Shown here: piece by piece, positions 8,113 to 16,842 of the stretch
Numbering within the stretch: the first letter of the stretch is position 1
Layout: the number at the start of each line of letters is the position of its first letter
Source of the DNA: JAMXLO01 sp035569235
GTDB taxonomy: Bacteria > Pseudomonadota > Alphaproteobacteria > Acetobacterales > Acetobacteraceae
Length of the DNA stretch: 35,644 nt
NCBI GenBank assembly: GCA_035569235.1
Contig: DATMND010000241.1
Span: forward strand, 1-35,644
Reading direction: 5' to 3'
Made by a program: the position numbers and the translations under genes
The notes under the pieces: model-generated
What the model was told of the DNA's origin: nothing
The model's database searches: none
What the model saw: only the letters and a program-made list of their open reading frames with translations

Positions 8113-8501
8113 CTGGTATCCTCCCAATCTAACGACAGGACGGCGTGAACCGCCGTTCCTGGTGAAGACGGTGCTCGCGCGCCGCTTGGGACAGTCTGGC
8201 ACATGCGGGGCCGCAGGTTAAATCGGCGATCTGCTGGCCCTGCTAGAGGCAGGACTCGCGGTGCCATGACTTATCTACAATTGCGATGAACGGAGTATTG
8301 ACGCGATTATAACGCTCTGTACCGATTGAATTACCTCGGCCATCTATAAGGAATTCTTGCCACAGACCGGTGAAACTTGTAGCAGAGCGTCGCTGAATAC
8401 TTCGCCTTCCGTTATCAGGATTCGTCGGGCAGCCAGCCGTGACCACGACGGCGTGGAGCGGGCAGCAACGACTGTTCGAATCCTCTTATCAGGAACCAGA
8501 A
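8113..8501. other. Non-coding stretch between divergent genes
   Basis: This is 389 bases with no supportable gene. It is more AT-rich than its surroundings from about 8265 to 8360, as expected for a region with promoters for the divergent genes at 8112 and 8502. I could not pick out a convincing -35/-10 pair. A frame from 8439 into the next gene is open, but the better start is at 8502. Confidence 0.5.
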
Positions 8502-9491
8502 ATGCGGCGGTTCTTGCTCGGCGTACTGTTTCTGATTTTGGTTGGCGCCGTTCTTGGCGCGGTGTCGACGTGGCCTAAACCTGAGAACGACCCTGCGAGA
8601 ACAAGCCCCACGCTGGCCGAATTTCAACGTGGCGTCGGTATATCGCAGCCTTCCGACACAATGAAGCAATCGCCTCCCATTCTTGCTGCCCGGTCTGAGC
8701 TTCCGTGGCATGATGCAACGATTGTTGCGGCTCTGTCAGCGCACGCGGTGAGTGAAGCCAGCAATCAGCTGGATCCTGATTGGTACACGTCAGGCAAGAC
8801 GTATCGCGTCGCATCAACCCAACCATTGCTGCAATTGCTCAGTGCCGGTGAGAATGTCCCTGAGGCAGGACTAGCGCAGCTGCCAAAGTCACAAACGACA
8901 CCTGATGTCCCCCGACAGGAAGAACAGCCGACCGAGGCCGTCCCACTCCCCACCACCGAATCGGCTCAGGCCGCGACGCTGGCGGTTGTTAGCACGCCGG
9001 AGCCAAATCAGCCCACCAAATCTACAAATCCAGCTGCGATTCCAGATACTCCGCTACCGGACAATCGGTCCACCGCGAGCCCGGCTTTGGCAGTCGCAAC
9101 GGCGGAGCCGCGAGCCCAGACATCAGACAGTCCCGCGACAAGCGCTTCCTTTCAGACGCTCATGGCTGGTCATCACGTTGAGCATGTTTCAATCCACTAC
9201 CACACCGACAGCCGGTCTCTGGCCGATGCTCAGCGAATTTCGAGTCGACTTGGATCAGCCGGCATGAGCAAGGCTGAAATGCACACAACCGCGCACACCA
9301 TCCCCGCGCCTCTGGTACGCTACTTTTCGCGGCAGGATGCTCCCGCTGCCGTCTCATTGGCCAAGGCGTTGGGAAGCAAGCCAACAGACTGGCGCGCGGA
9401 CGATTGCACCGCCTATCGGCACAAGCCGGACCGCGGGACGATTGAGCTTTGGCCGGTAACGGCTGGCACAACCCCATTGGCAGCGCATTAG
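8502..9491 (+). CDS. Unknown membrane-anchored protein with Pro/Ala-rich linker
   Basis: This 329-residue protein is not assigned to a named family. It starts with a single membrane anchor or uncleaved signal (MRRFLLGVLFLILVGAVLGA). A low-complexity stretch rich in Pro, Thr, Ala and Ser follows at about residues 120-220. It ends in a compact C-terminal domain of about 95 residues (from VEHVSIHYHTDSRSLADAQR to TIELWPV) that contains RYFSRQDAPAAVSLAKAL. This domain resembles the small LytR-C/SPOR-like alpha/beta domains found at the ends of envelope proteins, but that is only an impression. ATG 8502 was chosen over 8439 because AGGAA lies 6 bases upstream and the anchor follows at once. The base composition is less GC-rich than its neighbours. 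Confidence 0.65.
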   Translation: MRRFLLGVLFLILVGAVLGAVSTWPKPENDPARTSPTLAEFQRGVGISQPSDTMKQSPPILAARSELPWHDATIVAALSAHAVSEASNQLDPDWYTSGKTYRVASTQPLLQLLSAGENVPEAGLAQLPKSQTTPDVPRQEEQPTEAVPLPTTESAQAATLAVVSTPEPNQPTKSTNPAAIPDTPLPDNRSTASPALAVATAEPRAQTSDSPATSASFQTLMAGHHVEHVSIHYHTDSRSLADAQRISSRLGSAGMSKAEMHTTAHTIPAPLVRYFSRQDAPAAVSLAKALGSKPTDWRADDCTAYRHKPDRGTIELWPVTAGTTPLAAH

Positions 9492-9545
9492 CGGGCTGCT
9501 TGCCACACCTCGCCGGCAGGCCGCACCGCAGGCTAGACTACCGTC

Positions 9546-10589
9546 ATGCAGCAGACCCCAGCCGCGACGTTGGAATTCCCGCACACGCAGCCGCCCGTCC
9601 CCGGCACCCTGATCGATATCGCCCCGGGCGTGCAGTGGTTCCGGCTGCCGCTGCCCTATCGGCTCGATCACGTGAACATCTATCTGATCAAGGACGATGA
9701 TGGCTGGACTGTGCTCGACACAGGCCTGGGCACCGATGCCTGCCGGACGGTCTGGGAGTCGGTGCTGAGCGGACCATTGGCCGGGCAGCGCCTCACGTCG
9801 ATGATCGTGACGCATTATCATCCCGATCATGTCGGCCTCGCCGGCTGGCTCGCGGAACGCTTCGGCCTGCCGCTGTCGATGCCGCGTCCCGAATATCTCT
9901 ACAGCCTGGCGCTGCAATACGCGCCTGGCGATCTGGGCTCCGACATGCACCGCCCCTTCTACCGTCGCCATGGGCTTTCATCGGAGGTCACGGAAGGCGT
10001 GTTGAGCCGCGGTCACGAGTACCTGCGCCGGACCACGGGCGTTCCCACCACTTATCATCGCATCAAGCACGGCGATTCGCTGGGGATCGGCGCCAGGGCC
10101 TTCCAGGTGATTACAGGCGGAGGCCATGCCCTGGAGCAGGCCATGCTGTACCGGCCCGACGAGCGGTTGTTCTTCGCAGCCGACCAGGTGATCGCCCGCA
10201 TTTCTCCCAATGTCAGCGTGCACGCCATGGAACCCGACCTGGACGCGCTCGGCATCTACCTACGCTCGCTGGCAGGTCTGCGCGATTCGGTTGCGCCGGA
10301 CGTGTTGGTATTGCCGGGCCACGGACTGCCGTTCTACGGCCTGCACAAGCGCATCGACGAACTGACCGAACACCACGCCCAACGCTGTGCCGCGATCGCC
10401 GATGCATGCCGGCGGCAGCCGCTCTCGGTTGCCGAAATCGTCCCTGTGCTGTTCCACCGTGAACTCGATGAGCATCAGACCGGTTTCGCTTTCGGCGAGG
10501 TCCTGGCGCATGTGAACCACATGCTCAACGGCGACCAGCTTGTTCTCGAGACTGACCGGGACGACATCGATCGCTATCGTGCCCGTTGA
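9546..10589 (+). CDS. MBL-fold metallo-hydrolase
   Basis: This 347-residue cytoplasmic protein carries the metallo-beta-lactamase fold. The metal-binding HxHxDH motif is at His90-Tyr-His92-Pro-Asp94-His95 (VTHYHPDHVG). It is followed by GGGHALEQ, by FAADQVI with the bridging aspartate, and by the last metal histidine in VLPGHGLPF. The C-terminal 100 residues (HHAQRCAAIADACRR onward) look like the winged-helix extension of the LACTB2/glyoxalase II-like subgroup. The substrate is unknown. It ends in a 16-base tail-to-tail overlap with the reductase gene on the other strand, so the two transcripts converge. Confidence 0.85.
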   Translation: MQQTPAATLEFPHTQPPVPGTLIDIAPGVQWFRLPLPYRLDHVNIYLIKDDDGWTVLDTGLGTDACRTVWESVLSGPLAGQRLTSMIVTHYHPDHVGLAGWLAERFGLPLSMPRPEYLYSLALQYAPGDLGSDMHRPFYRRHGLSSEVTEGVLSRGHEYLRRTTGVPTTYHRIKHGDSLGIGARAFQVITGGGHALEQAMLYRPDERLFFAADQVIARISPNVSVHAMEPDLDALGIYLRSLAGLRDSVAPDVLVLPGHGLPFYGLHKRIDELTEHHAQRCAAIADACRRQPLSVAEIVPVLFHRELDEHQTGFAFGEVLAHVNHMLNGDQLVLETDRDDIDRYRAR

Positions 10590-11617
10590 ATGGCTGCTGC
10601 ATCCGGCACGCCTTTGGTCGTCGAATATTCAAAATGCAGCGCCTCGCCGGGATGGACGACACCGAAGATTGCGTGCGCCGCGATTGCGGCTTCGCTGAAG
10701 CCCTGCAGGATCAGCTTCAGCTTGCCCGGATAGGTAACGACGTCGCCAATCGCGAACACGCCCGGCGTGGACGTCTGGCAGGTGGCCGGGTCGATCTTCA
10801 CATGATGCAGGTCGCGATCGAGACCCCAGGCGGCGATCGGTCCCAGATCCATCGACAGGCCGAAGAACGGCAGCAGCACATCCGCCGGCAGACGGCGCGT
10901 CTCACCCTGGAGCGTCGCCACCTCCACCTCCGCCAGAACCCCGTCAGTCCCGTGCAGCGCGTGGAGCTGATAGGGAATGACAAGCTCCATCTCACCGTTT
11001 CGCGCGGCAGCGTCGAGCCGCGCCGCACTCTCCGGCGTGGCGCGGAACTTTGCCCGCCGGTGCACGACCGCAACCCGGGCAAGGTCCTTCAGTGCCAGCG
11101 CCCAGTCCACCGCCGAATCGCCTCCCCCGGCGATCACCACGCGCCGATCGCGGAAATCCTCGCGCCGGCGGACGTAGTATTGCACTGCGCCTGACGCCTC
11201 GTACTGGGCCAGTCCGTCGAGCGGAGGACGATTGGGGCCGAATGCCCCGGCGCCAGCCGCCACCACCACAGCCTTAGAGCGCACAGTATCGCCTTGGTCG
11301 GTGGTCAGAACGAATCCCCGGGATGCGCCCGCGAGGCCCTGCACGCGTCGGCCGAGCAGGCGCGGCGCGTGGAACGGTGCGATCTGGCGCTCCAGCTGCG
11401 CCACGAGCTCGCCCGCGTCGATCGCGGCATGGGCTGGGATGTCGTAGATTGGTTTTTCCGGATAGAGCGCGGCGCATTGGCCACCCACCTCAGCCAGCGC
11501 GTCGATCAGGACGCTGGAGAGCTTCAGCATCCCGAGTTCGAATACCGCGAACAGGCCGACCGGGCCTGCGCCGATGATCGCTACGTCCGTGTCGATCTCG
11601 CTTGTCATCCGCAGCAT
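10574..11617 (-). CDS. Ferredoxin/flavodoxin--NADP(+) reductase, thioredoxin-reductase-like type
   Basis: This 347-residue FAD flavoprotein has two dinucleotide-binding motifs: IIGAGPVG near residues 14-21 for FAD and VVIAGGGDSAVDWAL for NADPH. It also has the FAIGDVVTYPGKLKLI segment that closes the FAD site. The CxxC disulphide that precedes GGGDSA in true thioredoxin reductases is absent, replaced by VQYYVRRREDFRDRR. This identifies the homodimeric ferredoxin-NADP reductase type (YumC-like), which moves electrons between NADPH and ferredoxin or flavodoxin. ATG 11617 is used; ATG 11608 is an equal alternative because neither has a strong ribosome binding site. It is divergent from tsaE with 56 bases between them. 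Confidence 0.87.
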   Translation of the reverse strand: MLRMTSEIDTDVAIIGAGPVGLFAVFELGMLKLSSVLIDALAEVGGQCAALYPEKPIYDIPAHAAIDAGELVAQLERQIAPFHAPRLLGRRVQGLAGASRGFVLTTDQGDTVRSKAVVVAAGAGAFGPNRPPLDGLAQYEASGAVQYYVRRREDFRDRRVVIAGGGDSAVDWALALKDLARVAVVHRRAKFRATPESAARLDAAARNGEMELVIPYQLHALHGTDGVLAEVEVATLQGETRRLPADVLLPFFGLSMDLGPIAAWGLDRDLHHVKIDPATCQTSTPGVFAIGDVVTYPGKLKLILQGFSEAAIAAHAIFGVVHPGEALHFEYSTTKGVPDAAAIQRAR

Positions 11618-11673
11618 GTCTTACCCGAGCGCGCAGTTGTCCGCGACTCCGCCGCTGCGGCAGATTGGGGTCC

Positions 11674-12135
11674 ATGTCCGCTGTCGCCGCGACGCGCCTG
11701 ATAGAACTGCCGAACCTTGCAGCCACGGAAGCCCTCGCGGCCACCGTCGCCGCGCTGGCACGGGCGGGCGATGCGATCCTGCTGGCGGGCGAACTCGGCG
11801 CAGGCAAGACCGTCTTCGCCCGCGCGTTTCTGCGGGCAACTAGCGGCGATCCCGCGTTGGAGGTACCCAGTCCGACCTTCACGCTGGTGCAAAGCTATGC
11901 CACGCGGATCGGCGTGGTGCACCATTTCGATCTGTGGCGGCTGGATGGTCCCGGCGGATTGGCGGAACTGGGCTGGGAGGAGGCGTGCGACGGCATCGTG
12001 CTGCTGGAATGGCCGGATCGCCTGGGAGCGCTGCGCCCTCCGGATGCGCTGACCGTGGCGCTGCAATCGACGGGCACGGACAGCCGCAGAGCGGTGCTGT
12101 CGGGCTGGCCTGACCGGCTCGGGCGCATCGCATGA
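11674..12135 (+). CDS. tsaE: tRNA t6A37 biosynthesis ATPase TsaE
   Basis: This 153-residue P-loop ATPase of the TsaE (YjeE) family works with TsaB and TsaD to form threonylcarbamoyladenosine at position 37 of ANN-decoding tRNAs. Walker A is GELGAGKT (39-46). The family signature SPTFTLVQSY and the motif HHFDLWRL follow, and the C-terminal LLEWPDRLG is typical. ATG 11674 gives the normal family length; the extra N-terminus read from 11602 overlaps the divergent gene and is rejected. Its stop overlaps the amgK start (ATGA), the first of a series of such overlaps through addA, so the block is probably one operon. Confidence 0.93.
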   Translation: MSAVAATRLIELPNLAATEALAATVAALARAGDAILLAGELGAGKTVFARAFLRATSGDPALEVPSPTFTLVQSYATRIGVVHHFDLWRLDGPGGLAELGWEEACDGIVLLEWPDRLGALRPPDALTVALQSTGTDSRRAVLSGWPDRLGRIA

Positions 12136-13160
12136 GCCGCGAGCGTCTGATCGCGGCGTTTCTGGACCGCAATGGCTATGGCGCGGCGTGGGCCGAGCCG
12201 CTCGCGCAGGATGCCAGTTTTCGGCGCTATCTGCGGCTGACCGGCGGCCCTCGCCCGGCTGTCCTGATGGACGCGCCGCCACCCGAGGACATCCGGCCGT
12301 TCGTGGAGATTGCCAGGCATCTGGCCGGGATCGGTGTCTCGGTGCCGGAGATTGTCGCGTTCGACGCGCCCGAGGGCCTATTGCTGGAAGAGGATTTTGG
12401 GGACGATCTGTTCCCGAAGTTGATCGCTGTTGCTGCCAGCACTCCCCCTCCCCTCCCGCAAGGGGAGGGGGAGTGCTTGGTCCTGCTCGATACTGCCATC
12501 GATGCGCTGGTGGCGATGCAGCATGCGCCGGTACCGACCGGCCTTCCGGTGTGGGACGCGGCCATGATGGCGGAGACCGCGCTGGCGACGCTGTTCGACT
12601 GGTGGTGGCCCGCCATGTTCGGCGCGCGGGCACAGGATGCGGCGCGGCAGGACTTCGCCACCGCACTCGCGGAAATGCTGGCGCCGGTTGCCGCCGGACC
12701 AACCTGCTTCGTGCATCGCGACTTCTTTGCCGGCAACCTGATCTGGCTGCCGCAACGCACGGGGGTCCGTCGCGTTGGCGTGCTGGACTTCCAAAATGCG
12801 GCAGTCGGTTATCCCGCCTATGACCTGGCCTCGCTGCTGCAGGATGCGCGCCGCGACATACCGGAGCCGGTTGCCGAACGCGCAATCGCCCGCTACCTCG
12901 CGGCGCGCCCGGAGCTGAACCGGGCAGAGTTCCGCGCTGCCTACGCCGCCTGCGCGGCACAAAGGCACTTGCGAGTGGCAGGTCAATGGGTGCGCCTCGC
13001 GCGCCGCGACGGCCGCCCCGGCTACCTCGCGTTTGGGCCGCGCACATGGCGCCTGCTGGAGAAGGCCGTGCGAGAACCCACAGCCGCGCCGCTCGCCGCG
13101 GCACTGGATCGCTGGATCCCGCCTGGCCGTCGCGGCAATCCACCGAACCTTGCCGCATGA
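12132..13160 (+). CDS. amgK: N-acetylmuramate/N-acetylglucosamine kinase AmgK
   Basis: This 342-residue kinase has the aminoglycoside-phosphotransferase fold. AmgK phosphorylates the anomeric position of N-acetylmuramic acid or N-acetylglucosamine, and MurU then makes the UDP-sugar, bypassing de novo synthesis in peptidoglycan recycling. The catalytic loop HRDFFAGN (His195, Asp197) and the metal-binding Asp219 in LDFQNAAVGYPAYDL are visible. Residues about 103-115 (STPPPLPQGEGE) are encoded by a perfect GC-rich palindrome and look like an in-frame insertion between the lobes. The frame stays open, so the protein may tolerate it. It overlaps tsaE and murU by ATGA at both ends. Confidence 0.88.
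   Translation: MSRERLIAAFLDRNGYGAAWAEPLAQDASFRRYLRLTGGPRPAVLMDAPPPEDIRPFVEIARHLAGIGVSVPEIVAFDAPEGLLLEEDFGDDLFPKLIAVAASTPPPLPQGEGECLVLLDTAIDALVAMQHAPVPTGLPVWDAAMMAETALATLFDWWWPAMFGARAQDAARQDFATALAEMLAPVAAGPTCFVHRDFFAGNLIWLPQRTGVRRVGVLDFQNAAVGYPAYDLASLLQDARRDIPEPVAERAIARYLAARPELNRAEFRAAYAACAAQRHLRVAGQWVRLARRDGRPGYLAFGPRTWRLLEKAVREPTAAPLAAALDRWIPPGRRGNPPNLAA
12439..12476. repeat. GC-rich palindromic element inside amgK
   Basis: This is a perfect inverted repeat with 15-base arms (GCACTCCCCCTCCCC and GGGGAGGGGGAGTGC) around an 8-base loop. It lies wholly within the amgK frame and is read as STPPPLPQGEGEC. It shares the ACTCCCCCTCCCCT core with the larger element at the 5' end of addA. A structure of this strength in the mRNA could slow translation or act as an RNA-processing site. 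Confidence 0.8.
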
Positions 13161-13894
13161 CTGTGCAGCCGCGGACCGGGATGCTGCTGGCGGCGGGACT
13201 AGGCACCCGCATGCGACCGCTCACCGACCGGACCCCCAAGCCCCTCCTGCCCCTCGGCGGCAAGACGCTGATCGACCACGCGCTGGATCGGCTCGCGGCT
13301 TCGGGTGTGAAAACCGTGGTGGTGAACGCCCACTGGCAGGCCGATCGGCTGGAGGCTCATCTGGCGGCTCGATCGGGCCAGGCGCCCCGCACCATTTTTC
13401 GGCGGGAGGCAGCGCTGCTGGAGACGGGCGGCGGCGTTAAGGCGGCACTTCCCGCGCTCGGTGCCGCGCCGTTCTTCGTCGTGAACGGCGATGCGTTCTG
13501 GGTGGATGGCCCTGGTCCAGCGCTCGATCGGCTGGCCGCAGTCTTCGATCCAGCGCAACTGGACGGGGTACTGCTGGTGCACCGCACATTTCAGGTGCAC
13601 GCGGACGTCGGGATGGGTGACTTTGTGGTAGACAAGTGGGGCGGGCTGCGCAGGCGCGGCGAGCGCGAGGTCGCACCATATATCTACGCCGGCCTGCAGC
13701 TTATCACGCCCGCGCTGCTCGCCGGCACGCCCGAGGGAGCTTTCAGCATGAACCGAGCCTGGGATACCGCGATGGCGACTGGCCGGCTGCGTGCTGTGGT
13801 GCACGACGGGCTGTGGTTCCATCTGTCCACGCCGGCCGACCTTGCCGAGGCGGAGATCATCCTGAGCGCGCGATCGACGGGGGTGACCCGCTGA
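13157..13894 (+). CDS. murU: N-acetylmuramate alpha-1-phosphate uridylyltransferase MurU
   Basis: This 245-residue nucleotidyltransferase has the N-terminal signature MLLAAGLGTRMRPLTDRTPKPLLPL (residues 9-33), which binds the nucleotide and metal. FFVVNGDAFWVD then supplies the metal-binding aspartate. MurU converts MurNAc-1-phosphate plus UTP to UDP-MurNAc, the step after AmgK. The adjacent amgK makes this assignment stronger than the sequence alone, since mannose-1-phosphate guanylyltransferase-like proteins look similar. ATG 13157 overlaps the amgK stop; the longer frame from 12986 lies inside amgK. Its TGA overlaps the proposed CTG start of addB. Confidence 0.87.
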   Translation: MTVQPRTGMLLAAGLGTRMRPLTDRTPKPLLPLGGKTLIDHALDRLAASGVKTVVVNAHWQADRLEAHLAARSGQAPRTIFRREAALLETGGGVKAALPALGAAPFFVVNGDAFWVDGPGPALDRLAAVFDPAQLDGVLLVHRTFQVHADVGMGDFVVDKWGGLRRRGEREVAPYIYAGLQLITPALLAGTPEGAFSMNRAWDTAMATGRLRAVVHDGLWFHLSTPADLAEAEIILSARSTGVTR

Positions 13895-16842
13895 ACCTCT
13901 TCACCATCCCTCCCGGCGTGGCCGTCCTGGATGCGGTGGCGACGGAATGGCTGACGCGTGCGGGCGATCCGCTGCTGGCTGCGCATGGCCTGATCCTGCT
14001 GCCGACGCGGCGCGCCGCCCGTTCGTTGGCCGAGGCCTTCCTGCGCGCGTCGGGCGGACGGCCGCTGCTGCTGCCGCGCATCACCGCGCTCGGCGCGCTG
14101 GACGAGGCGCCGCTGACCCTGGCCGGCGCGCTCGACCTGCCGCCGGCGGTGGAACCGGCGCAGCGACTGGCGGCGCTGACCAGGCTGATCCTGGCGATGG
14201 GCGGGACCGACGGTGCGCCGCGGACGGCGGATCGCGCGTGGATCCTTGCCGGCGAACTGGCCGCGCTGATGGACGAGGCGGAACGGGCGGAGATCGATTT
14301 GGCCGTGCGGCTGCCGGAGGCCGCCGATCCGGCGTTCGCGGCGCACTGGGCGCGGACGCTGCAATTCCTCCATATCGTCACCCGAGCATGGCCGAATTGG
14401 CTGGCCGAGCAGGGGCTGATGAACCCGGCGGCGCGGCAGGTGGCGTTGCTGAACGCACAGGCTACCGCCTGGGAAAAGGAGGCGCCGGCGGATCGTGTCC
14501 TGGTCGCCGGCACCACAGGGGGCATTCCGGCGGTGGCGCGTCTGCTGCGGGTGGTGGCTCGCCTGCCCACCGGCGCGGTGGTGCTGCCGGGCCTGGATAC
14601 CGATATGGCTGAGGAGTTCTGGGCCGAACTGGATGTTTCCCATCCGCAGGCCGGGCTCGCTCGGCTGCTGCACGGGTTGGGCGCGACGCGCGGGGATGTC
14701 CGGCCATGGCCGATTGCCGCGACCGATGCAGCGCTCGCCTCGCGCAGCGCGACGATTGCGTGCGCGCTGTTGCCGGCCAAGGCCCTGGCCGAATGGCCGT
14801 ATGCGGCACTGGCCGTGGTCGGTGGCCTGTCGTTTCTCTCCACCGCCGACCAGCAGGAGGAAGCCGCAGCGATCGCGATGGTGCTGCGCGAGGCTTTGGA
14901 CACGCCGGGTGCAGATGCGGCGTTGGTTACACCGGATCGCGATTTGGCGGGGCGGGTGGCGACCGAGTTGCTGCGCTACGGCGTGGTGGCCGACGACAGC
15001 GCCGGGGAGAAACTGTCCGACACGCCGTCGGCCGTGTTTCTTCGCCTGCTGGTTCGGGCGGTCGCCGACGAGCTGGCGCCCGTGCCTTTGCTGGCGCTGC
15101 TGAAGCACCCGTTGGCAGCCGCCGGCCTTTCCCCTTCTGCCTGCCGTGCCGCTGCACGCACGCTGGAACTGGCTTGCCTGCGTGGTCCGCGGCCGAGGCC
15201 GGGCCTGGTCGGATTGCGGCGCGCGCTGGATCGGGCGCACGCCGAACCCGAGGCGGTCGCATTGCTTGGGCGGATCGAGGCATGCCTGGAACCGGCGCTG
15301 CGGATCGCCGCCTCGATCGAGCTGGCGCCTGCGCAGGGTCTGGCCGCATTGATCGAGGCGGCCGAACGCCTCGCTGGCACAGACGAGCTTCCCGGTCCCG
15401 CTCGCCTATGGGCCAGCGAGGAGGGTGAAGCGCTGGCGACGCGGTTAGCCGATGTGCAGGCGGCGTTGCCGCTGCTGCCGGACCAGCGGCAAGAGGTGCT
15501 GCCCGGCTTGCTGGATGCGGTGCTGGAAGGCGCCGCCGTGCGCAGCCGCCGGGCGCTGCGCGGACGGGACGGGACCGAGCATCCTCGGGTGTTCATCTGG
15601 GGTTTGCTGGAGGCGCGGCTGCAGACGGCGGATGTGATGGTTCTGGGCGGCCTCGCCGAGGGGGTATGGCCGCCGCTGAGCGATCCCGGACCGTGGCTGT
15701 CACGTCCGATGCGGGCGACGGTCGGACTGCCGTCACCCGAGGAAATCGTCGGCCAGGCGGCGCACGACTTCGTCGCCTGTGCCTGTGCGGCCCCGACCGT
15801 GGTGCTGTCCTGCCCACGTCGGCTGGACGGTGCTCCGGTCGTGCCGGCGCGCTGGCTCACCCGATTGGAAACGCTGTTGAGTGGACAAAGGGCAGCACTG
15901 CCGATGCATCCGGCTGCGTCCTGGGTCCGGGCGCTGGATCAGCCCGCGGGCGCGCCGCTGCCGGTTCGTCCGCCACGACCGTGCCCGCCGGTCGTGTTGC
16001 GGCCACGCAGGCTTTCGGTCACCGAGATCGAAACTTGGCTGCGCGATCCGTATGCGATCCATGCCAGGCACGTGCTGCGTCTGTCGGCGCTGAAGCCGCT
16101 GGAGGAGGCGACCGACGCCGCGGATTACGGCCTCCTGGTGCATAACGGGATGCACCATTTCCTCGCGCAGCACGGGATTCGCTGGCCGGCCGATGCCGAG
16201 GAGCAGATGCGGCGCGCCATGATGCGGGCGCTGCAGGAGGCCGATCTGCGCGAGGCGCTGGCCACGTGGTGGGCGCCTCGGCTTGCGCGGATCGCCGACT
16301 GGGTCGCGGGCATCGAAGCGGTGCGCAGGAGCGAACGCCCGCCGGTGGTGATCGCCGCAGAGGTTGGCGGCATGTATGTGCTGAGGCGACCGGGCGGGGA
16401 GTTCCGGCTTAGTGGCCGGGCTGATCGGATCGAGCAGCGGCGGGATGGTGGTCTGGCTATCCTCGACTACAAGACCGGGACGCCGCCGAGCCAGAAGGAG
16501 GTGGACGCCGGTCTGGCGCCGCAATTGCTGCTGGAAGCGGCGATGGCTGAGGCCGGAGCGTTCGGGGAGGTTTTGACCGGAGCAGCAGTCGAGCTGACAT
16601 ACTGGCACCTGACCGGCGGCTTTCAGGCCGGAGAGTTGCGGACGCTGTTCAAGGCCAATGCAGATGCGATCGCCACGGCCACGCGCGAGGCGCGCGAGGC
16701 GCTGTGTGCGCTGATCGATGCATTCGACGCCCCGGACCGGTGCTATTTGTCGCACCCGCAGCCGGGATTTGCGCCACGGTTCTCGGATTATGCGCAGCTT
16801 GCGCGGGTGGCCGAATGGGCGGCTGCCGGGGATGAGGCATGA
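13891..16842 (+). CDS. addB: Double-strand break repair protein AddB
   Basis: This 983-residue subunit of the AddAB helicase-nuclease resects double-strand ends for RecA loading, as RecBCD does in enterics. The N-terminal helicase-like domain lacks a clear Walker A (LILLPTRRAARSLAEAFL). The C-terminal nuclease domain has the RecB-type motif ILDYKTG with Asp859 and Lys861, preceded by LSGRADRIEQ and followed by QLLLEAAM. I see no cysteine cluster of the kind that binds Fe-S in Bacillus AddB. The start is unusual: no ATG, GTG or TTG fits, but CTG 13891 overlaps the murU stop (CTGA) with GGGGGTGA just upstream, and NLFTIPPGVAVLDA is the expected N-terminus. It overlaps addA by ATGA. Confidence 0.9.
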   Translation: MNLFTIPPGVAVLDAVATEWLTRAGDPLLAAHGLILLPTRRAARSLAEAFLRASGGRPLLLPRITALGALDEAPLTLAGALDLPPAVEPAQRLAALTRLILAMGGTDGAPRTADRAWILAGELAALMDEAERAEIDLAVRLPEAADPAFAAHWARTLQFLHIVTRAWPNWLAEQGLMNPAARQVALLNAQATAWEKEAPADRVLVAGTTGGIPAVARLLRVVARLPTGAVVLPGLDTDMAEEFWAELDVSHPQAGLARLLHGLGATRGDVRPWPIAATDAALASRSATIACALLPAKALAEWPYAALAVVGGLSFLSTADQQEEAAAIAMVLREALDTPGADAALVTPDRDLAGRVATELLRYGVVADDSAGEKLSDTPSAVFLRLLVRAVADELAPVPLLALLKHPLAAAGLSPSACRAAARTLELACLRGPRPRPGLVGLRRALDRAHAEPEAVALLGRIEACLEPALRIAASIELAPAQGLAALIEAAERLAGTDELPGPARLWASEEGEALATRLADVQAALPLLPDQRQEVLPGLLDAVLEGAAVRSRRALRGRDGTEHPRVFIWGLLEARLQTADVMVLGGLAEGVWPPLSDPGPWLSRPMRATVGLPSPEEIVGQAAHDFVACACAAPTVVLSCPRRLDGAPVVPARWLTRLETLLSGQRAALPMHPAASWVRALDQPAGAPLPVRPPRPCPPVVLRPRRLSVTEIETWLRDPYAIHARHVLRLSALKPLEEATDAADYGLLVHNGMHHFLAQHGIRWPADAEEQMRRAMMRALQEADLREALATWWAPRLARIADWVAGIEAVRRSERPPVVIAAEVGGMYVLRRPGGEFRLSGRADRIEQRRDGGLAILDYKTGTPPSQKEVDAGLAPQLLLEAAMAEAGAFGEVLTGAAVELTYWHLTGGFQAGELRTLFKANADAIATATREAREALCALIDAFDAPDRCYLSHPQPGFAPRFSDYAQLARVAEWAAAGDEA

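Noticed and set aside
11605..13263. A 552-residue minus-strand frame.
   Set aside because: It is antisense to tsaE and amgK, is Arg/Pro/Ala-rich as expected from high-GC shadow frames, and matches no family.
13636..13890. An N-terminal extension of AddB from ATG 13636.
   Set aside because: It overlaps murU over 255 bases and adds 85 Arg-rich residues not seen in AddB proteins.
13684..15240. A 518-residue minus-strand frame opposite addB.
   Set aside because: It is a Gln/Arg-rich shadow of a well-supported gene, without a start context.
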